This document shows positions 38,050-46,545 of a stretch of 64,000 nt of DNA, piece by piece (the stretch's first letter is position 1; every line of letters starts with the position of its first letter). This DNA is from Tautonia plasticadhaerens. Its GTDB lineage: Bacteria > Planctomycetota > Planctomycetia > Isosphaerales > Isosphaeraceae. A program made the translations under genes and the position numbers. The notes below the pieces were generated by a model. The model had not been told where the DNA came from. It searched no databases and saw only the letters and a list, made by a program, of their open reading frames with translations. The DNA lies in the NCBI RefSeq assembly GCF_007752535.1, contig NZ_CP036426.1:8308001-8372000 (forward strand), in the 5' to 3' direction.

Positions 38050-38080
38050 ATCGGCGTCGGGTGACCGGGGGGAACGCGAC

Positions 38081-39115
38081 ATGGGTCCGTTGGCGATGGT
38101 CGTCCTGTCCCTGATGCTCCCGGCCCCGGCCCCCGGAGCGGACGCCGATGCCTCGGGGCCGCCGTCGGCGGGCGGGGCGCCCGTCGCGGTGGAGGTCGGC
38201 TTCTACGCCCTGGACTTCGCCCGGGTCACGGCCCGGGAGGAGTCGTTCGACCTGACCGGCTACCTGGAGCTGAGCTGGCACGACCCCCGGCTCGCCCTGC
38301 CCGAGGGGGACCGACCGGCTTCGGGCCCGGGGGCGTGGCGCCGGGTCGACCCGTCCCGGATCTGGACCCCTCGCGTCTTCTTCGAGAACGCCCTGGAGCC
38401 CCCCCGCGAGCATGGCGCCCCGGTGGTCGAGGCCGACGCCGACGGCCGGGTGACGAGCTGGTCGGTGGTCAGCGGCAAGTTCTCCTCGCCGATGGACCTC
38501 CGCCCCTTCCCCTTCGACCGCCAGCGGCTCCGGGTCCGCGTCGGCAGCTTCGAGGACGAGTCTGTCGTCCGGTTCGCCGTCAAGCCGGAGCTGGTGATCG
38601 TCGAGCCCGACGCCTTCGTCACCGACTGGGCGATCGGCGAGCCGTCGGCCCGGATCGACTCGCATCAATACGTGCCGGGCCAGCCGTCCTACCCGAGGTT
38701 CGAGTACGCGGTGGCGGTCGGGCGGCGGTCGACCTTCTACGTCTGGCGGATCATGGTGCCGCTGACCCTGCTGGTCGCCGTCTCCTGGTCGGCCTTCTGG
38801 TTCGAGCCGACGGGGCTCCAGCCCCAGATCAGCACCTGCACCGCCGCCCTGATCTCGCTGGTGGCCTTCAACTTCGCCATCGACTTCGCCCTGCCGAAGG
38901 TCGCCTACCTGACGCTCATCGACCGTCACGCCCTGATCGGCTTCGCCTTCGTCGCCTCGGCCGCCGCCGCCGTCACGATGATCCACGTCGCCGTGACCAA
39001 CGGCCGCCTGCCGCTGGCCCGGTCCATCCAGCGGGTCGCCCGGTGGGCCTTCCCGCCGGCCTACCTAATGTCCACCGCGCTGAACCTCGCCTCGGCCCCC
39101 GTCCTCTCGGGCTGA
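38081..39115 (+). CDS. Prokaryotic pentameric ligand-gated ion channel (Cys-loop-receptor homologue)
   Basis: 344 residues from ATG 38081 with GGGGGGAA upstream and a short signal peptide (MGPLAMVVLSLMLPAPAPG). The extracellular beta domain has the pro-loop PMDLRPFPFDRQRLRVRVGS without the cysteines, as in GLIC and ELIC, and an assembly motif of the type YLELSWHDPRL. Four membrane helices follow: M1 (YVWRIMVPLTLLVAVSWSAFW), M2 (CTAALISLVAFNFAIDF), M3 (LIGFAFVASAAAAVTM) and M4 (C-terminal). It should form a pentameric channel in a membrane; the ligand is unknown. The CCGT repeat lies just upstream. Confidence 0.92.
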   Translation: MGPLAMVVLSLMLPAPAPGADADASGPPSAGGAPVAVEVGFYALDFARVTAREESFDLTGYLELSWHDPRLALPEGDRPASGPGAWRRVDPSRIWTPRVFFENALEPPREHGAPVVEADADGRVTSWSVVSGKFSSPMDLRPFPFDRQRLRVRVGSFEDESVVRFAVKPELVIVEPDAFVTDWAIGEPSARIDSHQYVPGQPSYPRFEYAVAVGRRSTFYVWRIMVPLTLLVAVSWSAFWFEPTGLQPQISTCTAALISLVAFNFAIDFALPKVAYLTLIDRHALIGFAFVASAAAAVTMIHVAVTNGRLPLARSIQRVARWAFPPAYLMSTALNLASAPVLSG

Positions 39116-39176
39116 GCCGGGCCGAGCGGCCCCGCCCCCTTCCCGCCCCGACCCAGGAGCCCCGAGGAGTCCCCCC

Positions 39177-40016
39177 ATGCGTCCTCGAATCTCGGCGATC
39201 GCGGCCGTCTCCTGCGTGGCCGCCGCGGGCCTGTTCTCGATCTCGGGGATGACGAGGCAGGGCGACGCCCTCGACCGGGCCGAGGCCCTCGCCGCCCTGC
39301 TCCGGTCCCGGGCGATCGACCTGACCCACACCTTCGACGAGCGGACGATCTACTGGCCGAAGGACGAGCACTTCCACCACGATCGGACCCGATGGGGCGA
39401 GCAGGATGGGGGAGGTTGGTACGCCTCGGCCACCTACGGCGGCAGCGAGCACGGCGGCACCCATCTCGACAGCCCGATCCACTTCGCCGAGGGCCGGGCC
39501 ACCACCGACCAGATCCCGGTCCGGTCCCTCATCGGCCCGGCCGTCGTCGTCGACGTGGCAGGGGCCTGCGACGAGGACCGGGACTACGAACTCCGGGTCG
39601 AGGACCTGACCTCCTGGGAGGCCGACCACGGCCCTATCCCCGACGGGGCGATCGTCCTGGTCCGCACCGGCTTCGGCGCGTTCTGGCCCGACAAGAAGCG
39701 TTACCTCGGCACCGACACCCCCGGCGACGTCGACAACCTGCACTTCCCCGGCATCGGCCCCGAGGCGGCCCGCTGGCTCGTCGCCGAGCGGGCCATCTCC
39801 GGCATCGGCCTGGATACGGCGAGCCTCGACCACGGCCCCTCGACCGACTTCGACGCCCACCGGATCCTCAACGGCGCCGGCCTGTTCGGCCTGGAGAACG
39901 TCGCCAACCTCGACCAGCTCCCCGAGGCCGGGGCGGTCGTGATCGCCCTCCCCATGAAGATCGGCGGTGGCAGCGGCGGCCCGACCCGGATCGTCGCCAT
40001 CCTGCCCGAACGTTGA
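39177..40016 (+). CDS. Cyclase-family/kynurenine formamidase-like hydrolase, exported
   Basis: 279 residues with an N-terminal hydrophobic segment (IAAVSCVAAAGLFSISG). The metal-binding motif of the cyclase family is present as SEHGGTHLDSPIHFAEG (around residue 91), with ARAIDLTHTFDERTIYWP before it and LDTASLDHGP, GAGLFGLENVANLDQLP after it. Members hydrolyse amides or cyclic esters (N-formylkynurenine, isatin, polyketide rings). The substrate here is unknown. GAGGAG lies upstream of ATG 39177. Confidence 0.9.
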   Translation: MRPRISAIAAVSCVAAAGLFSISGMTRQGDALDRAEALAALLRSRAIDLTHTFDERTIYWPKDEHFHHDRTRWGEQDGGGWYASATYGGSEHGGTHLDSPIHFAEGRATTDQIPVRSLIGPAVVVDVAGACDEDRDYELRVEDLTSWEADHGPIPDGAIVLVRTGFGAFWPDKKRYLGTDTPGDVDNLHFPGIGPEAARWLVAERAISGIGLDTASLDHGPSTDFDAHRILNGAGLFGLENVANLDQLPEAGAVVIALPMKIGGGSGGPTRIVAILPER

Positions 40017-40043
40017 GGCGCCTCGCCCATCGGCCGACGGGCC

Positions 40044-40751
40044 TCAGCCGCCCAGGTCCTCCGGCTCGGCGGCGACCGCCTCGGCGGGGGCCATCTCCGC
40101 CTCGACCTCGGCCCGAGAGCGCCGCCCCAGGACCAGCAGGGTGGCGATCCAGAGCGCGGCGGGGATCAAGGTCAGCACGAGCAGCAGCGTCGACGACTCC
40201 CCGGCCCAGTCGCCGGCGAAGGCCATCAGCAGGCCGACCGGCACCGAGCCGAGCACCAGCGAGAGCACGAACCGCCCCAGGTGCATCCCGGCCAGGCCGG
40301 CCAGCAGGGTGAGCACCTCGGGCAGGATCGGCAGGGCCCTCGACGCGATGATCCCGGCGGCCCCCCAGTTGTCGAAGAAGCGGCGGAACTCGACCAGCTC
40401 CTCCTCGCTGGCGATCATCCGGGCCCCCCTGTCGCCGAAGGCCCGGGCCAGGCCGTAGGCGGTCAGGCCCGCCAGCACCGAGCCGGTCGAGGCGATCAGG
40501 CCGCCGAGCACCGTGCCGTAGAGCGTCCCCAGCGTGGCCATCACCGGGGGCGTCGGAACCGGCAGCACCAGGTCGCCGACGATCAGGGCGATGCCGATCA
40601 TCCACGCGAACGGCTTGACCGACAGCAGCCAACGCTGGTAGCCCTCCGAGGCGAAGTAGGCGTCCATCTCGTCGTGCCAGATGAAGTACGGCGTCAGCAG
40701 GACGACCACGATGGCGACGACCAGGAGGATCAGCTTGCGTCGGAAATTCAT
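40044..40751 (-). CDS. DedA/VTT-family membrane protein
   Basis: 235 residues from ATG 40751. An N-terminal helix (LILLVVAIVVVLLTPYFIW) is followed by the VTT domain with VGDLVLPVPTPPVMATLGTL, FGDRGARMI, the amphipathic segment FFDNWGAAGIIASRALPILP and GLAGMHLGRFVLSLVLGS. DedA proteins move lipids such as undecaprenyl phosphate or phosphatidylethanolamine across membranes. The conserved basic residues of DedA transporters are only partly obvious (Arg in ASRALPI). An Ala/Glu-rich tail ends the protein. Confidence 0.9.
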   Translation of the reverse strand: MNFRRKLILLVVAIVVVLLTPYFIWHDEMDAYFASEGYQRWLLSVKPFAWMIGIALIVGDLVLPVPTPPVMATLGTLYGTVLGGLIASTGSVLAGLTAYGLARAFGDRGARMIASEEELVEFRRFFDNWGAAGIIASRALPILPEVLTLLAGLAGMHLGRFVLSLVLGSVPVGLLMAFAGDWAGESSTLLLVLTLIPAALWIATLLVLGRRSRAEVEAEMAPAEAVAAEPEDLGG

Positions 40752-40855
40752 GCGGAGCGGGCTCCGGTCGGTGGCGCATGGCAAACGGTGGCGCGTCGAG
40801 GCGAATCGGCGGGGCGATCGGTCGCGGGGCCGGGTCCGGATCCGGGATCCCGTCC

Positions 40856-41140
40856 CCCACTCCCCGCGAGCGGAGAGTGGGCCCGGGTGAAGGGGCGTCG
40901 TCGTGATCGCCAGGCCAGGAGGATAGTCCGAGCCCCCTCACCCGGGCTTCGCCCACCCTCTCCCCCGAGGACGGGGGCGAGGGGCGCAGTCCGTCCCCCT
41001 CACCCTGAGGGCGGGGAGCGGGCCGGGGTGAGGGGTCGTCGATGCTTCGCAGCGCCTTGCGAGTCGTCCGATTCCCCCTCGCCCGGCCTCCGGCCATCCC
41101 CTCCCCCGAAGATGGGGCGGAGGGGCGGAGGGGCGGGAGG
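40856..41140. repeat. Cluster of REP-like GC palindromes and direct repeats
   Basis: The 440-bp gap 40752-41191 holds copies of a motif of about 43 bp that starts CCCCCTCACCCGGGCTTCG (40934) and recurs in diverged form at 41074. Inverted versions (GGGTGA-type arms) lie at 40881 and 41026. The same motif in inverse orientation occurs at 49040-49060. No gene is visible. Confidence 0.65.
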
Positions 41141-41191
41141 GCCTCAGGATCAAGCGTACCATGTCGCGGCGAATTGCGCCGGGGGTCCGGG

Positions 41192-41914
41192 TCAGGGAGA
41201 CTCGGCGGCCTGGGTCTCGGCGGCGACCTCCTCGGGGGAGAGGGGGCGGATGACGATCTCCTTGATCGCGCCGGAGGTCTCCCAGGTGGCGAAGCCGAGC
41301 GGCTGGTTGAAGCTCGTCTCCAGCCGGGTGCCGAGGTGGTGGCCCCGGGGGTCGAAGGTGACGATCTGCTCGTCGTCGACCCAGCAGCGGATCGAGGCGT
41401 CGGTGACCCGGACCTTGAAGGCGTACCAGGTGCCGTTCTCGTACTCCCGGAAGGTGCCGGTGAGGTTCTCCGAGGCGTCGGCGCCGTCGATGCTGGAGAG
41501 GCCGGTGACGGTCCCCCCCCAGCCCCCGTTGACCAGGGTGAGGTAGGTCTCCCCCACAGGGAAGGTGGCGGCGGCGAAGAAGTCCCGGCCGGAGACGCGT
41601 TTGGCCCGGTAGGACAGCTCGTAGTCGGTCCTGGGCAGGTCGGTGCGGGTGGAGGTGATGCCGGTCATGCCCCCGGAGGCGGGGCTCAGGCCGAGGACGA
41701 TCGCGCCGTCCTCGACGGCCACCTCGCCGGGCTTGTAGAAGTCGGTCGGCTCCCAGCCGTCGAGGGCCTTGCCGTCGAACAGGACGAGGGGGGCGGGCGG
41801 CGGTGCGGTCGCGTCGTCGTCGCCGCCCCGGGCCGGGTCGGTCGGCACCGCCGTCGTCAGCAGCAGCAGCAGCAGGGCCGGGGCGATCGGGGAGCGGGGT
41901 CGGTTCCAGGTCAT
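41192..41914 (-). CDS. Secreted DUF1080 (3-keto-disaccharide hydrolase-type) protein
   Basis: 240 residues from ATG 41914 with a signal peptide (IAPALLLLLLTTAVPT). The domain begins APLVLFDGKALDGWEPTDF, the standard DUF1080 opening, and contains DYELSYRAKRVSGRDFFAAA, ENGTWYAFKVRVTDASIRCW and the terminal IKEIVIRPL strand. The concanavalin-like fold binds or cleaves sugars; recent naming as 3-keto-disaccharide hydrolase comes from family knowledge. A good minus-strand promoter lies upstream. Confidence 0.92.
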   Translation of the reverse strand: MTWNRPRSPIAPALLLLLLTTAVPTDPARGGDDDATAPPPAPLVLFDGKALDGWEPTDFYKPGEVAVEDGAIVLGLSPASGGMTGITSTRTDLPRTDYELSYRAKRVSGRDFFAAATFPVGETYLTLVNGGWGGTVTGLSSIDGADASENLTGTFREYENGTWYAFKVRVTDASIRCWVDDEQIVTFDPRGHHLGTRLETSFNQPLGFATWETSGAIKEIVIRPLSPEEVAAETQAAESP

Positions 41915-41975
41915 CGGGCGGTCCCCCGGGGTCGGGTCGGGTGTCGGGCGGTGGCGGGCGATGGCGGCGACGCCT

Positions 41976-42005
41976 AGGATAGGATTGCGGCCGAGGGCGC
42001 CGCAA
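41976..42005 (-). promoter_or_regulatory. Predicted promoter of the DUF1080 gene
   Basis: Minus strand TTGCGG (42000-42005), an 18-nt spacer and TATCCT (41976-41981), 62 nt before ATG 41914. Confidence 0.45.
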
Positions 42006-42039
42006 TGCAACGCCCGGCACCCCGACCCGGTGGCTCCCC

Positions 42040-42693
42040 ATGCCCGCCCCCGCCGACGCCCCGGCCCCCCGGCTCGACTGGAAGGGGAGGCACGCCTTCG
42101 GCCTGCCCCCGGGCAGCGTCCGGGCGCTGCTGGCGCTGCTGATCGCGGCCACCCTCTGCGGCACGCTCGCCCTGCGTCCCGATCGGGAGGTGCCGGCCTA
42201 CCTGCGCGACCTGATGTTCATCATCCTCGGCCATTACTTCGCCGTCCGGGGCCGGGCCCGGGGGTCGCCCGACGAGGGGGAGGCCGGGGCGCCGCCCCCC
42301 CTGTACCTGCCGAAGGGGACGGTCCGGCTGCTGCTGGTGCTCGGGTTCGTCGCCGTGGCGGCACTGCTGGCCCGGCGGGGCAGGCTCGCGCCGATCGACG
42401 AGAACCCGGGGTCGGTCACCCTGCTGCTGGTCGGCGGGTTCCTGCTCGGGGCGCTGATGAAGTGGGCGCTGGGGCGGTTCTCGACCGGGGGCCGGCCCCG
42501 GTGGTTCCGGATCCTGGAGGACGTCAAGGCGGTCGTCGCCCTGGCCTCGGCGGCGGTGCTGGTCGTCCTCTGCTGGGACCAGGCCTCGCCGTTCCTGCCC
42601 GATGCGATGACCGGGACGATCCCCCGGCTGGGAGAACACGGGCCGGAGCACCTGGCCTCGGCGCTGGTCGGGTTCTACTTCGGATCCCGGTGA
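42040..42693 (+). CDS. Multi-span membrane protein of unknown function, 217 aa
   Basis: ATG 42040 begins a short proline-rich tail followed by four or five hydrophobic segments: VRALLALLIAATLCGTLAL, LMFIILGHYFAV, LLLVLGFVAVAALLA, LLVGGFLLGALM and the AVVALASAAVLVVLCW region. WKGRHAFGLPPGSVRALLAL and LPKGTVRLLLVLGF look like two copies of a half-unit, so an internal duplication is possible. No family was recognised. It ends 35 bp before the FHA-cyclase gene on the same strand, so the two are probably co-transcribed. Confidence 0.8.
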   Translation: MPAPADAPAPRLDWKGRHAFGLPPGSVRALLALLIAATLCGTLALRPDREVPAYLRDLMFIILGHYFAVRGRARGSPDEGEAGAPPPLYLPKGTVRLLLVLGFVAVAALLARRGRLAPIDENPGSVTLLLVGGFLLGALMKWALGRFSTGGRPRWFRILEDVKAVVALASAAVLVVLCWDQASPFLPDAMTGTIPRLGEHGPEHLASALVGFYFGSR

Positions 42694-42728
42694 GCCGGCC
42701 GGGCCGGGCCGATCGAGGGACGGCGACG

Positions 42729-44624
42729 ATGGGAACCCCCTCCGTGTGGATCCGGATCTCCGAGCCGCAGGGGGTCGTCTTCGACCGCCGCTTCGAGGGC
42801 CCGGTCCTGCTGGGACGGCAGGGAGACGGCACCGGCGCCGAGCCGATGTTCGGGGTCGGCCGGGACGACGAGGAGGGGATCGACCGGCTGGTCATCGCGC
42901 CCCTCGAGGAGCGGGACGTCTCCCGGCGTCACCTGCTGATCGAGCCGATCGGTGGGGGGCGTGTCCGCCTGTCGAACCGGAGCGACCGCGTCCGGGTGTC
43001 GACCTCCGACGGCCGCCCCCCGATCGGCCCGGGGCAGGCCGACGAGCTGGAGTTGCCCGTCACCCTGGGCGTCGGGCGCCGGGCGGTCCGGCTGCTGGCC
43101 TCCCCTGAGGACGCCCCCCCGGTGGGCCCCGACGCGCACCGGTCGCTCGGCCTGGCGGCCCTGCCCCCCGGCTGCTCGTCCGGGGCGATCGGCGACCAGC
43201 TCCGTCGGCTCCGGGGCCGGGAGCGGGCCGGGCCGGGCTCGGGCCCCGGCGAGGTCGGCCCCGAGGCCGTCGCGCACTGGTTCCAGGCCACGATTGCCGT
43301 CCTGCAGGACGCCGCCTGCGCCCCCGACTTCTACCGCAAGGCCGCCGAGGCGATGGTCGCCTTCGTCGGCCTCTCCAACGGCTGGGTCCTGACCTGGGAC
43401 GACGAGCGGGGCGAGTGGGTGGAGCGCGTCCACCACGCCGCCCCCGACTCGACCGGGGAGAGCCGCCCGAGCGCCTCGCTCCTGGCCCGGGTCCGGGAGT
43501 CGAGGACCACCTCCTGGATCGCCCCCGACTGCGGGGTCGGGGCCGAGGCCAGCCTCGCCCGGATGCGGGTCTCGGCGGCCGTGGCGGCGCCGATCCAGGG
43601 GAGGGACGGCGTCGTCATCGGCGTCCTCTACGGCGACCGGGGCCCCGATCCCTCCGGCACCGGCCGGTTCTCGCAGCTGGAGGCGCTGCTCGTCGAGCTG
43701 CTGGCCGGGGGCGTGGCCGCCGGGCTGGCCCGGCAGGAGTCGGAGGCCGAGGCCTCCCGGCGCCGGGTGCAGTTCGAGCTGTTCTTCTCCAGCGACCTGG
43801 CCCGGGCCCTGGAGCTGGACCCCGCCCTGCTGGATCCCCGGATCCGCGAGGCCACCGTGATGTTCGGCGACATCCGGGGCTTCTCCCGGCTGTCCGAGTC
43901 GATGGGCCCGGAGTGCGTCTGCGCCCTGGTCAACGACGTGATGGACGCCGTCACGGACCGGGTCCGGGAGCACTCCGGGGTGGTCGTCGACTACATCGGC
44001 GACGGCTTCATCGCGCTCTGGAACGCCCCCGCCGAGCAGCCCGACCACGCCGCGATGGCCTGCCGGGCCGCCCTGGCCATCCAGCGGGCCCTGCCCGCCA
44101 TCGGCGCCCGGTGGGCCGACCAGCTGACCCGCCCCCTCCGGGTGGGCATCGGCATCAACACCGGCCCGGTCACGGTCGGGAACACCGGCAGCACCCGACG
44201 CTTCAAGTACGGGCCGCTCGGCCACACGGTGAACCTCGCCAGCCGGGCCGAGGGGGCGACCAAGTCCTTCGGCGTGCCGGTGCTCATCACCGGGGCCGTC
44301 CGCGACCGCATCGGCGCCGAGTTCGGCCTCCGCAAGCTGGCCCGCGCCCGGGTGGTCGGCATCGACCGGCCCGTCGAGCTGGTCGAGCTGCACGAGCCCG
44401 ACGACCCGGAGTGGTCCCTCCTCCGGGACCGCTACGAGGAGGCCCTCTCCCACTTCGAGGCCGCCCGGTTCGCCGCCTCCTGCCGGATCCTGCAGGCGAT
44501 GATGGAGCGCGACGACGGCCAGTTCGACGTCCCCGGCCTGAACCTGCTGGCCCTGGCCGTGCAGCACCTCAAGTCCCCCCCGGCCGAGCCGTTCGACCCG
44601 ACGATCGAGCTGACCTCGAAGTGA
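42729..44624 (+). CDS. FHA-GAF-class III adenylate/guanylate cyclase
   Basis: 631 residues from ATG 42729. The N-terminal FHA domain (about 1-130) has RDVSRRHLLIEPIGGGRVRL, the phosphothreonine-binding core. A GAF domain follows (about 190-350; ACAPDFYRKAAEAMVAFVGL ... VGVLYGDRG-type end). The class III cyclase domain (about 365-560) has VMFGDIRGFSRLSE and YIGDGFIALWNAP (the two metal Asp residues), GINTGPVTVGNTGS and GHTVNLASRAEG. A helical C-terminus follows. It would make cAMP or cGMP under control of a phosphorylated partner; the nearby Ser/Thr kinases are possible sources. Confidence 0.94.
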   Translation: MGTPSVWIRISEPQGVVFDRRFEGPVLLGRQGDGTGAEPMFGVGRDDEEGIDRLVIAPLEERDVSRRHLLIEPIGGGRVRLSNRSDRVRVSTSDGRPPIGPGQADELELPVTLGVGRRAVRLLASPEDAPPVGPDAHRSLGLAALPPGCSSGAIGDQLRRLRGRERAGPGSGPGEVGPEAVAHWFQATIAVLQDAACAPDFYRKAAEAMVAFVGLSNGWVLTWDDERGEWVERVHHAAPDSTGESRPSASLLARVRESRTTSWIAPDCGVGAEASLARMRVSAAVAAPIQGRDGVVIGVLYGDRGPDPSGTGRFSQLEALLVELLAGGVAAGLARQESEAEASRRRVQFELFFSSDLARALELDPALLDPRIREATVMFGDIRGFSRLSESMGPECVCALVNDVMDAVTDRVREHSGVVVDYIGDGFIALWNAPAEQPDHAAMACRAALAIQRALPAIGARWADQLTRPLRVGIGINTGPVTVGNTGSTRRFKYGPLGHTVNLASRAEGATKSFGVPVLITGAVRDRIGAEFGLRKLARARVVGIDRPVELVELHEPDDPEWSLLRDRYEEALSHFEAARFAASCRILQAMMERDDGQFDVPGLNLLALAVQHLKSPPAEPFDPTIELTSK

Positions 44625-44880
44625 CGGCCCCCTCGCCCCCGAGCGGCCGACGCCGGCCTGCTCCCCTCCCCCCGCGACCTCGAGGGGAGAGGGGGACGCG
44701 GGGACCATCCCCGGCCCGAGCCACGTCCCCCCGCCCGGCCCGGCCGACCCGGGATCGAACGCGCCCCGGCTTCGGGCTTCCTCCCCGCCCCCCGTGTTTG
44801 ATAAGCTTCCAACATGGTTCGTCCCCCGACCGGCCGGGGGCGGCCTCGGCCCGGACCGACCCTCGGGGAGGGGATCGACC

Positions 44881-46209
44881 ATGATGACGCTCGGCGGCCC
44901 GTCGCACCGCTACTGCGACGGACGGACTCGGCGGTCGTTCCTCAAGATCGGCGGCCTGGCGATGGGGGGCCTCGGCCTGCCGCACCTGCTCCGGGCGGAG
45001 CAGGCGGCGGGGGTGGGTCGGTCGCACAAGGCGGTCATCATGGTCTACCTGTCCGGCGGGCTCTCCCACCAGGACACGTTCGACCTGAAGCCCGAGGCCC
45101 CGGAGGAGATCCGGGGCGAGTTCGCCCCGATCGACACGAGCGTGCCCGGCGTCCGGTTCGGCGAGCTGCTGCCGAAGCTCGCCGGGTGCGCCGACAAGCT
45201 CGCGGTGATCCGGTCGATCGTCGGCCTGAGGGACGAGCACACGAGCTGGCAGAACCTGACCGGCTACCCGATGGGCCAGGCCCAGCGCGAGGGGAAGCCG
45301 CACTTCGGCTCGGTCGTCACCCGGTTGCGGGGGGACGTGAACGGGGTCGTGCCGCCCTTCTGCGACCTGTTCCCGACGATGCAGCACCGGCCGTATAACA
45401 GCGGGGGGCCCGGACTCCTCGGCCTCTCCTACGCCGGGGCCCGGCTCGGCGACGGCGACCAAGAGCTGATGACCCAGACGAAGGTCGAGCCCGCCCGGTT
45501 CGACCGCCGCAAGGCCCTGCTCGACCGCTTCGACGACTGGCGGGACCGGGTCGACAGCCAGCCCGTCGACGGCATGGACGCCTTCTACCGCCGCGCCTTC
45601 GACGTGCTCACCTCCGACACGGTGGCGAAGGCCCTCGACCCCACCCGGGAAGATCCCCGAGTCCGGGACCGCTATGGCGTCGGCTCCTCGACGCACCTGG
45701 GGGACGGCGCCCCGATGTGGAACGATCAATTGCTGATCGCCCGGAGGCTGGTCGAGGCCGGGGCCCGGGTGGTCACCGTCGCCTACGGATTCTGGGACAC
45801 CCACGGCAACAACTTCGACCACCTCCGCACGCACCTCCCCCTGTTCGACCAGGGCATCTCGGCGCTGGTCGAGGACCTCCACGCCCGGGGCCTGGAGAAG
45901 GACGTGACCGTGGTCGTCTGGGGCGAGTTCGGCCGCACCCCGAAGATCAACAAGGACGCCGGCCGCGACCACTGGGCGAAGGTCAACAGCGCCCTGCTCG
46001 CCGGCGGCGGCCTGGACGTCGGCCAGGTGATCGGCTCGACCGACAAGGTCGCCGGGTCGGCCGTCTCGACCCCGATCCACTACCAGGACGTGCTGGCGAC
46101 CGTCTACGACCGCCTCGGGATCGACCCCCACGGCTTCGTCGACGACCTGGCCGGCCGGCCGATCCCGATCCTGCCCAGCACCGCCCGGCCGATCCGGCAG
46201 CTGATCTGA
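44881..46209 (+). CDS. DUF1501 family protein (Tat-exported)
   Basis: 442 residues from ATG 44881 (a second ATG follows directly), with GGGGAGGGG upstream. The signal region is of Tat type (TRRSFLKIGGLAMGGLGLP). The body is DUF1501: VIMVYLSGGLSHQDTFDLKP, SWQNLTGYPMG, DTHGNNFDHLRTHLPLFDQG, VVVWGEFGRTPKINKDAGRD and HYQDVLATVYDRLGIDP. The fold is alkaline-phosphatase-like. Planctomycetes have many copies, often beside cytochrome-type DUF1549 proteins; here a dihaem peroxidase follows instead. The function is not established. Confidence 0.93.
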   Translation: MMTLGGPSHRYCDGRTRRSFLKIGGLAMGGLGLPHLLRAEQAAGVGRSHKAVIMVYLSGGLSHQDTFDLKPEAPEEIRGEFAPIDTSVPGVRFGELLPKLAGCADKLAVIRSIVGLRDEHTSWQNLTGYPMGQAQREGKPHFGSVVTRLRGDVNGVVPPFCDLFPTMQHRPYNSGGPGLLGLSYAGARLGDGDQELMTQTKVEPARFDRRKALLDRFDDWRDRVDSQPVDGMDAFYRRAFDVLTSDTVAKALDPTREDPRVRDRYGVGSSTHLGDGAPMWNDQLLIARRLVEAGARVVTVAYGFWDTHGNNFDHLRTHLPLFDQGISALVEDLHARGLEKDVTVVVWGEFGRTPKINKDAGRDHWAKVNSALLAGGGLDVGQVIGSTDKVAGSAVSTPIHYQDVLATVYDRLGIDPHGFVDDLAGRPIPILPSTARPIRQLI

Positions 46210-46286
46210 CCCGGGCCGAACCGGAGGCCCCCGGACGCGGCCCGATTGTCCGGGTCCGGGGCCTACACCGGGGCTCGACGCCCTGC

Positions 46287-46292
46287 TAGAAT
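46287..46292 (+). promoter_or_regulatory. Possible -10 element upstream of the dihaem peroxidase gene
   Basis: TAGAAT in the 336-bp gap 46210-46545, with a weak -35 (TACACC) 17 nt before it. It lies 254 nt from the start codon, implying a long leader. A small palindrome (CGATCGTCTCGCGATCG) follows. Nothing else is seen in the gap. Confidence 0.3.
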
Positions 46293-46545
46293 GACGGAAG
46301 ACGATCGTCTCGCGATCGTCGACAACCACACGGGCTGCGACGCCCGACGCGGGGGCCGGTCGCCGACTCGACCGCAACCGCACCGAGACCGATCCTCTCC
46401 TCCCCCCTCGGAACCCGGCGAGCCGGACGAGGGACGTCCCCCGGCACGCTCGCCCCCCCTGTCCGCCGTCCCCCTCAGGGTCGCAGGCCGACCCGCCCCC
46501 ACCACCCCGGGGCCGGCAGGACGATGAGATGACAGGAGCGCCGCG

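Noticed and set aside
33849-38051. 1,400-codon minus-strand frame
   Set aside because: Antisense to sulfatase, DUF1571 and M1 peptidase genes, all with clear motifs on the plus strand.
37982-38080. Longer start (TTG) for the ion channel covering the CCGT repeat
   Set aside because: It would place an Arg/Pro/Ser repeat before the signal peptide. ATG 38081 has a purine-rich site and starts the signal directly.
46291-46527. Small plus-strand frame starting at the TAGAATG box
   Set aside because: Pro/Arg-rich shadow-type product without ribosome site; more likely leader of the dihaem peroxidase gene.
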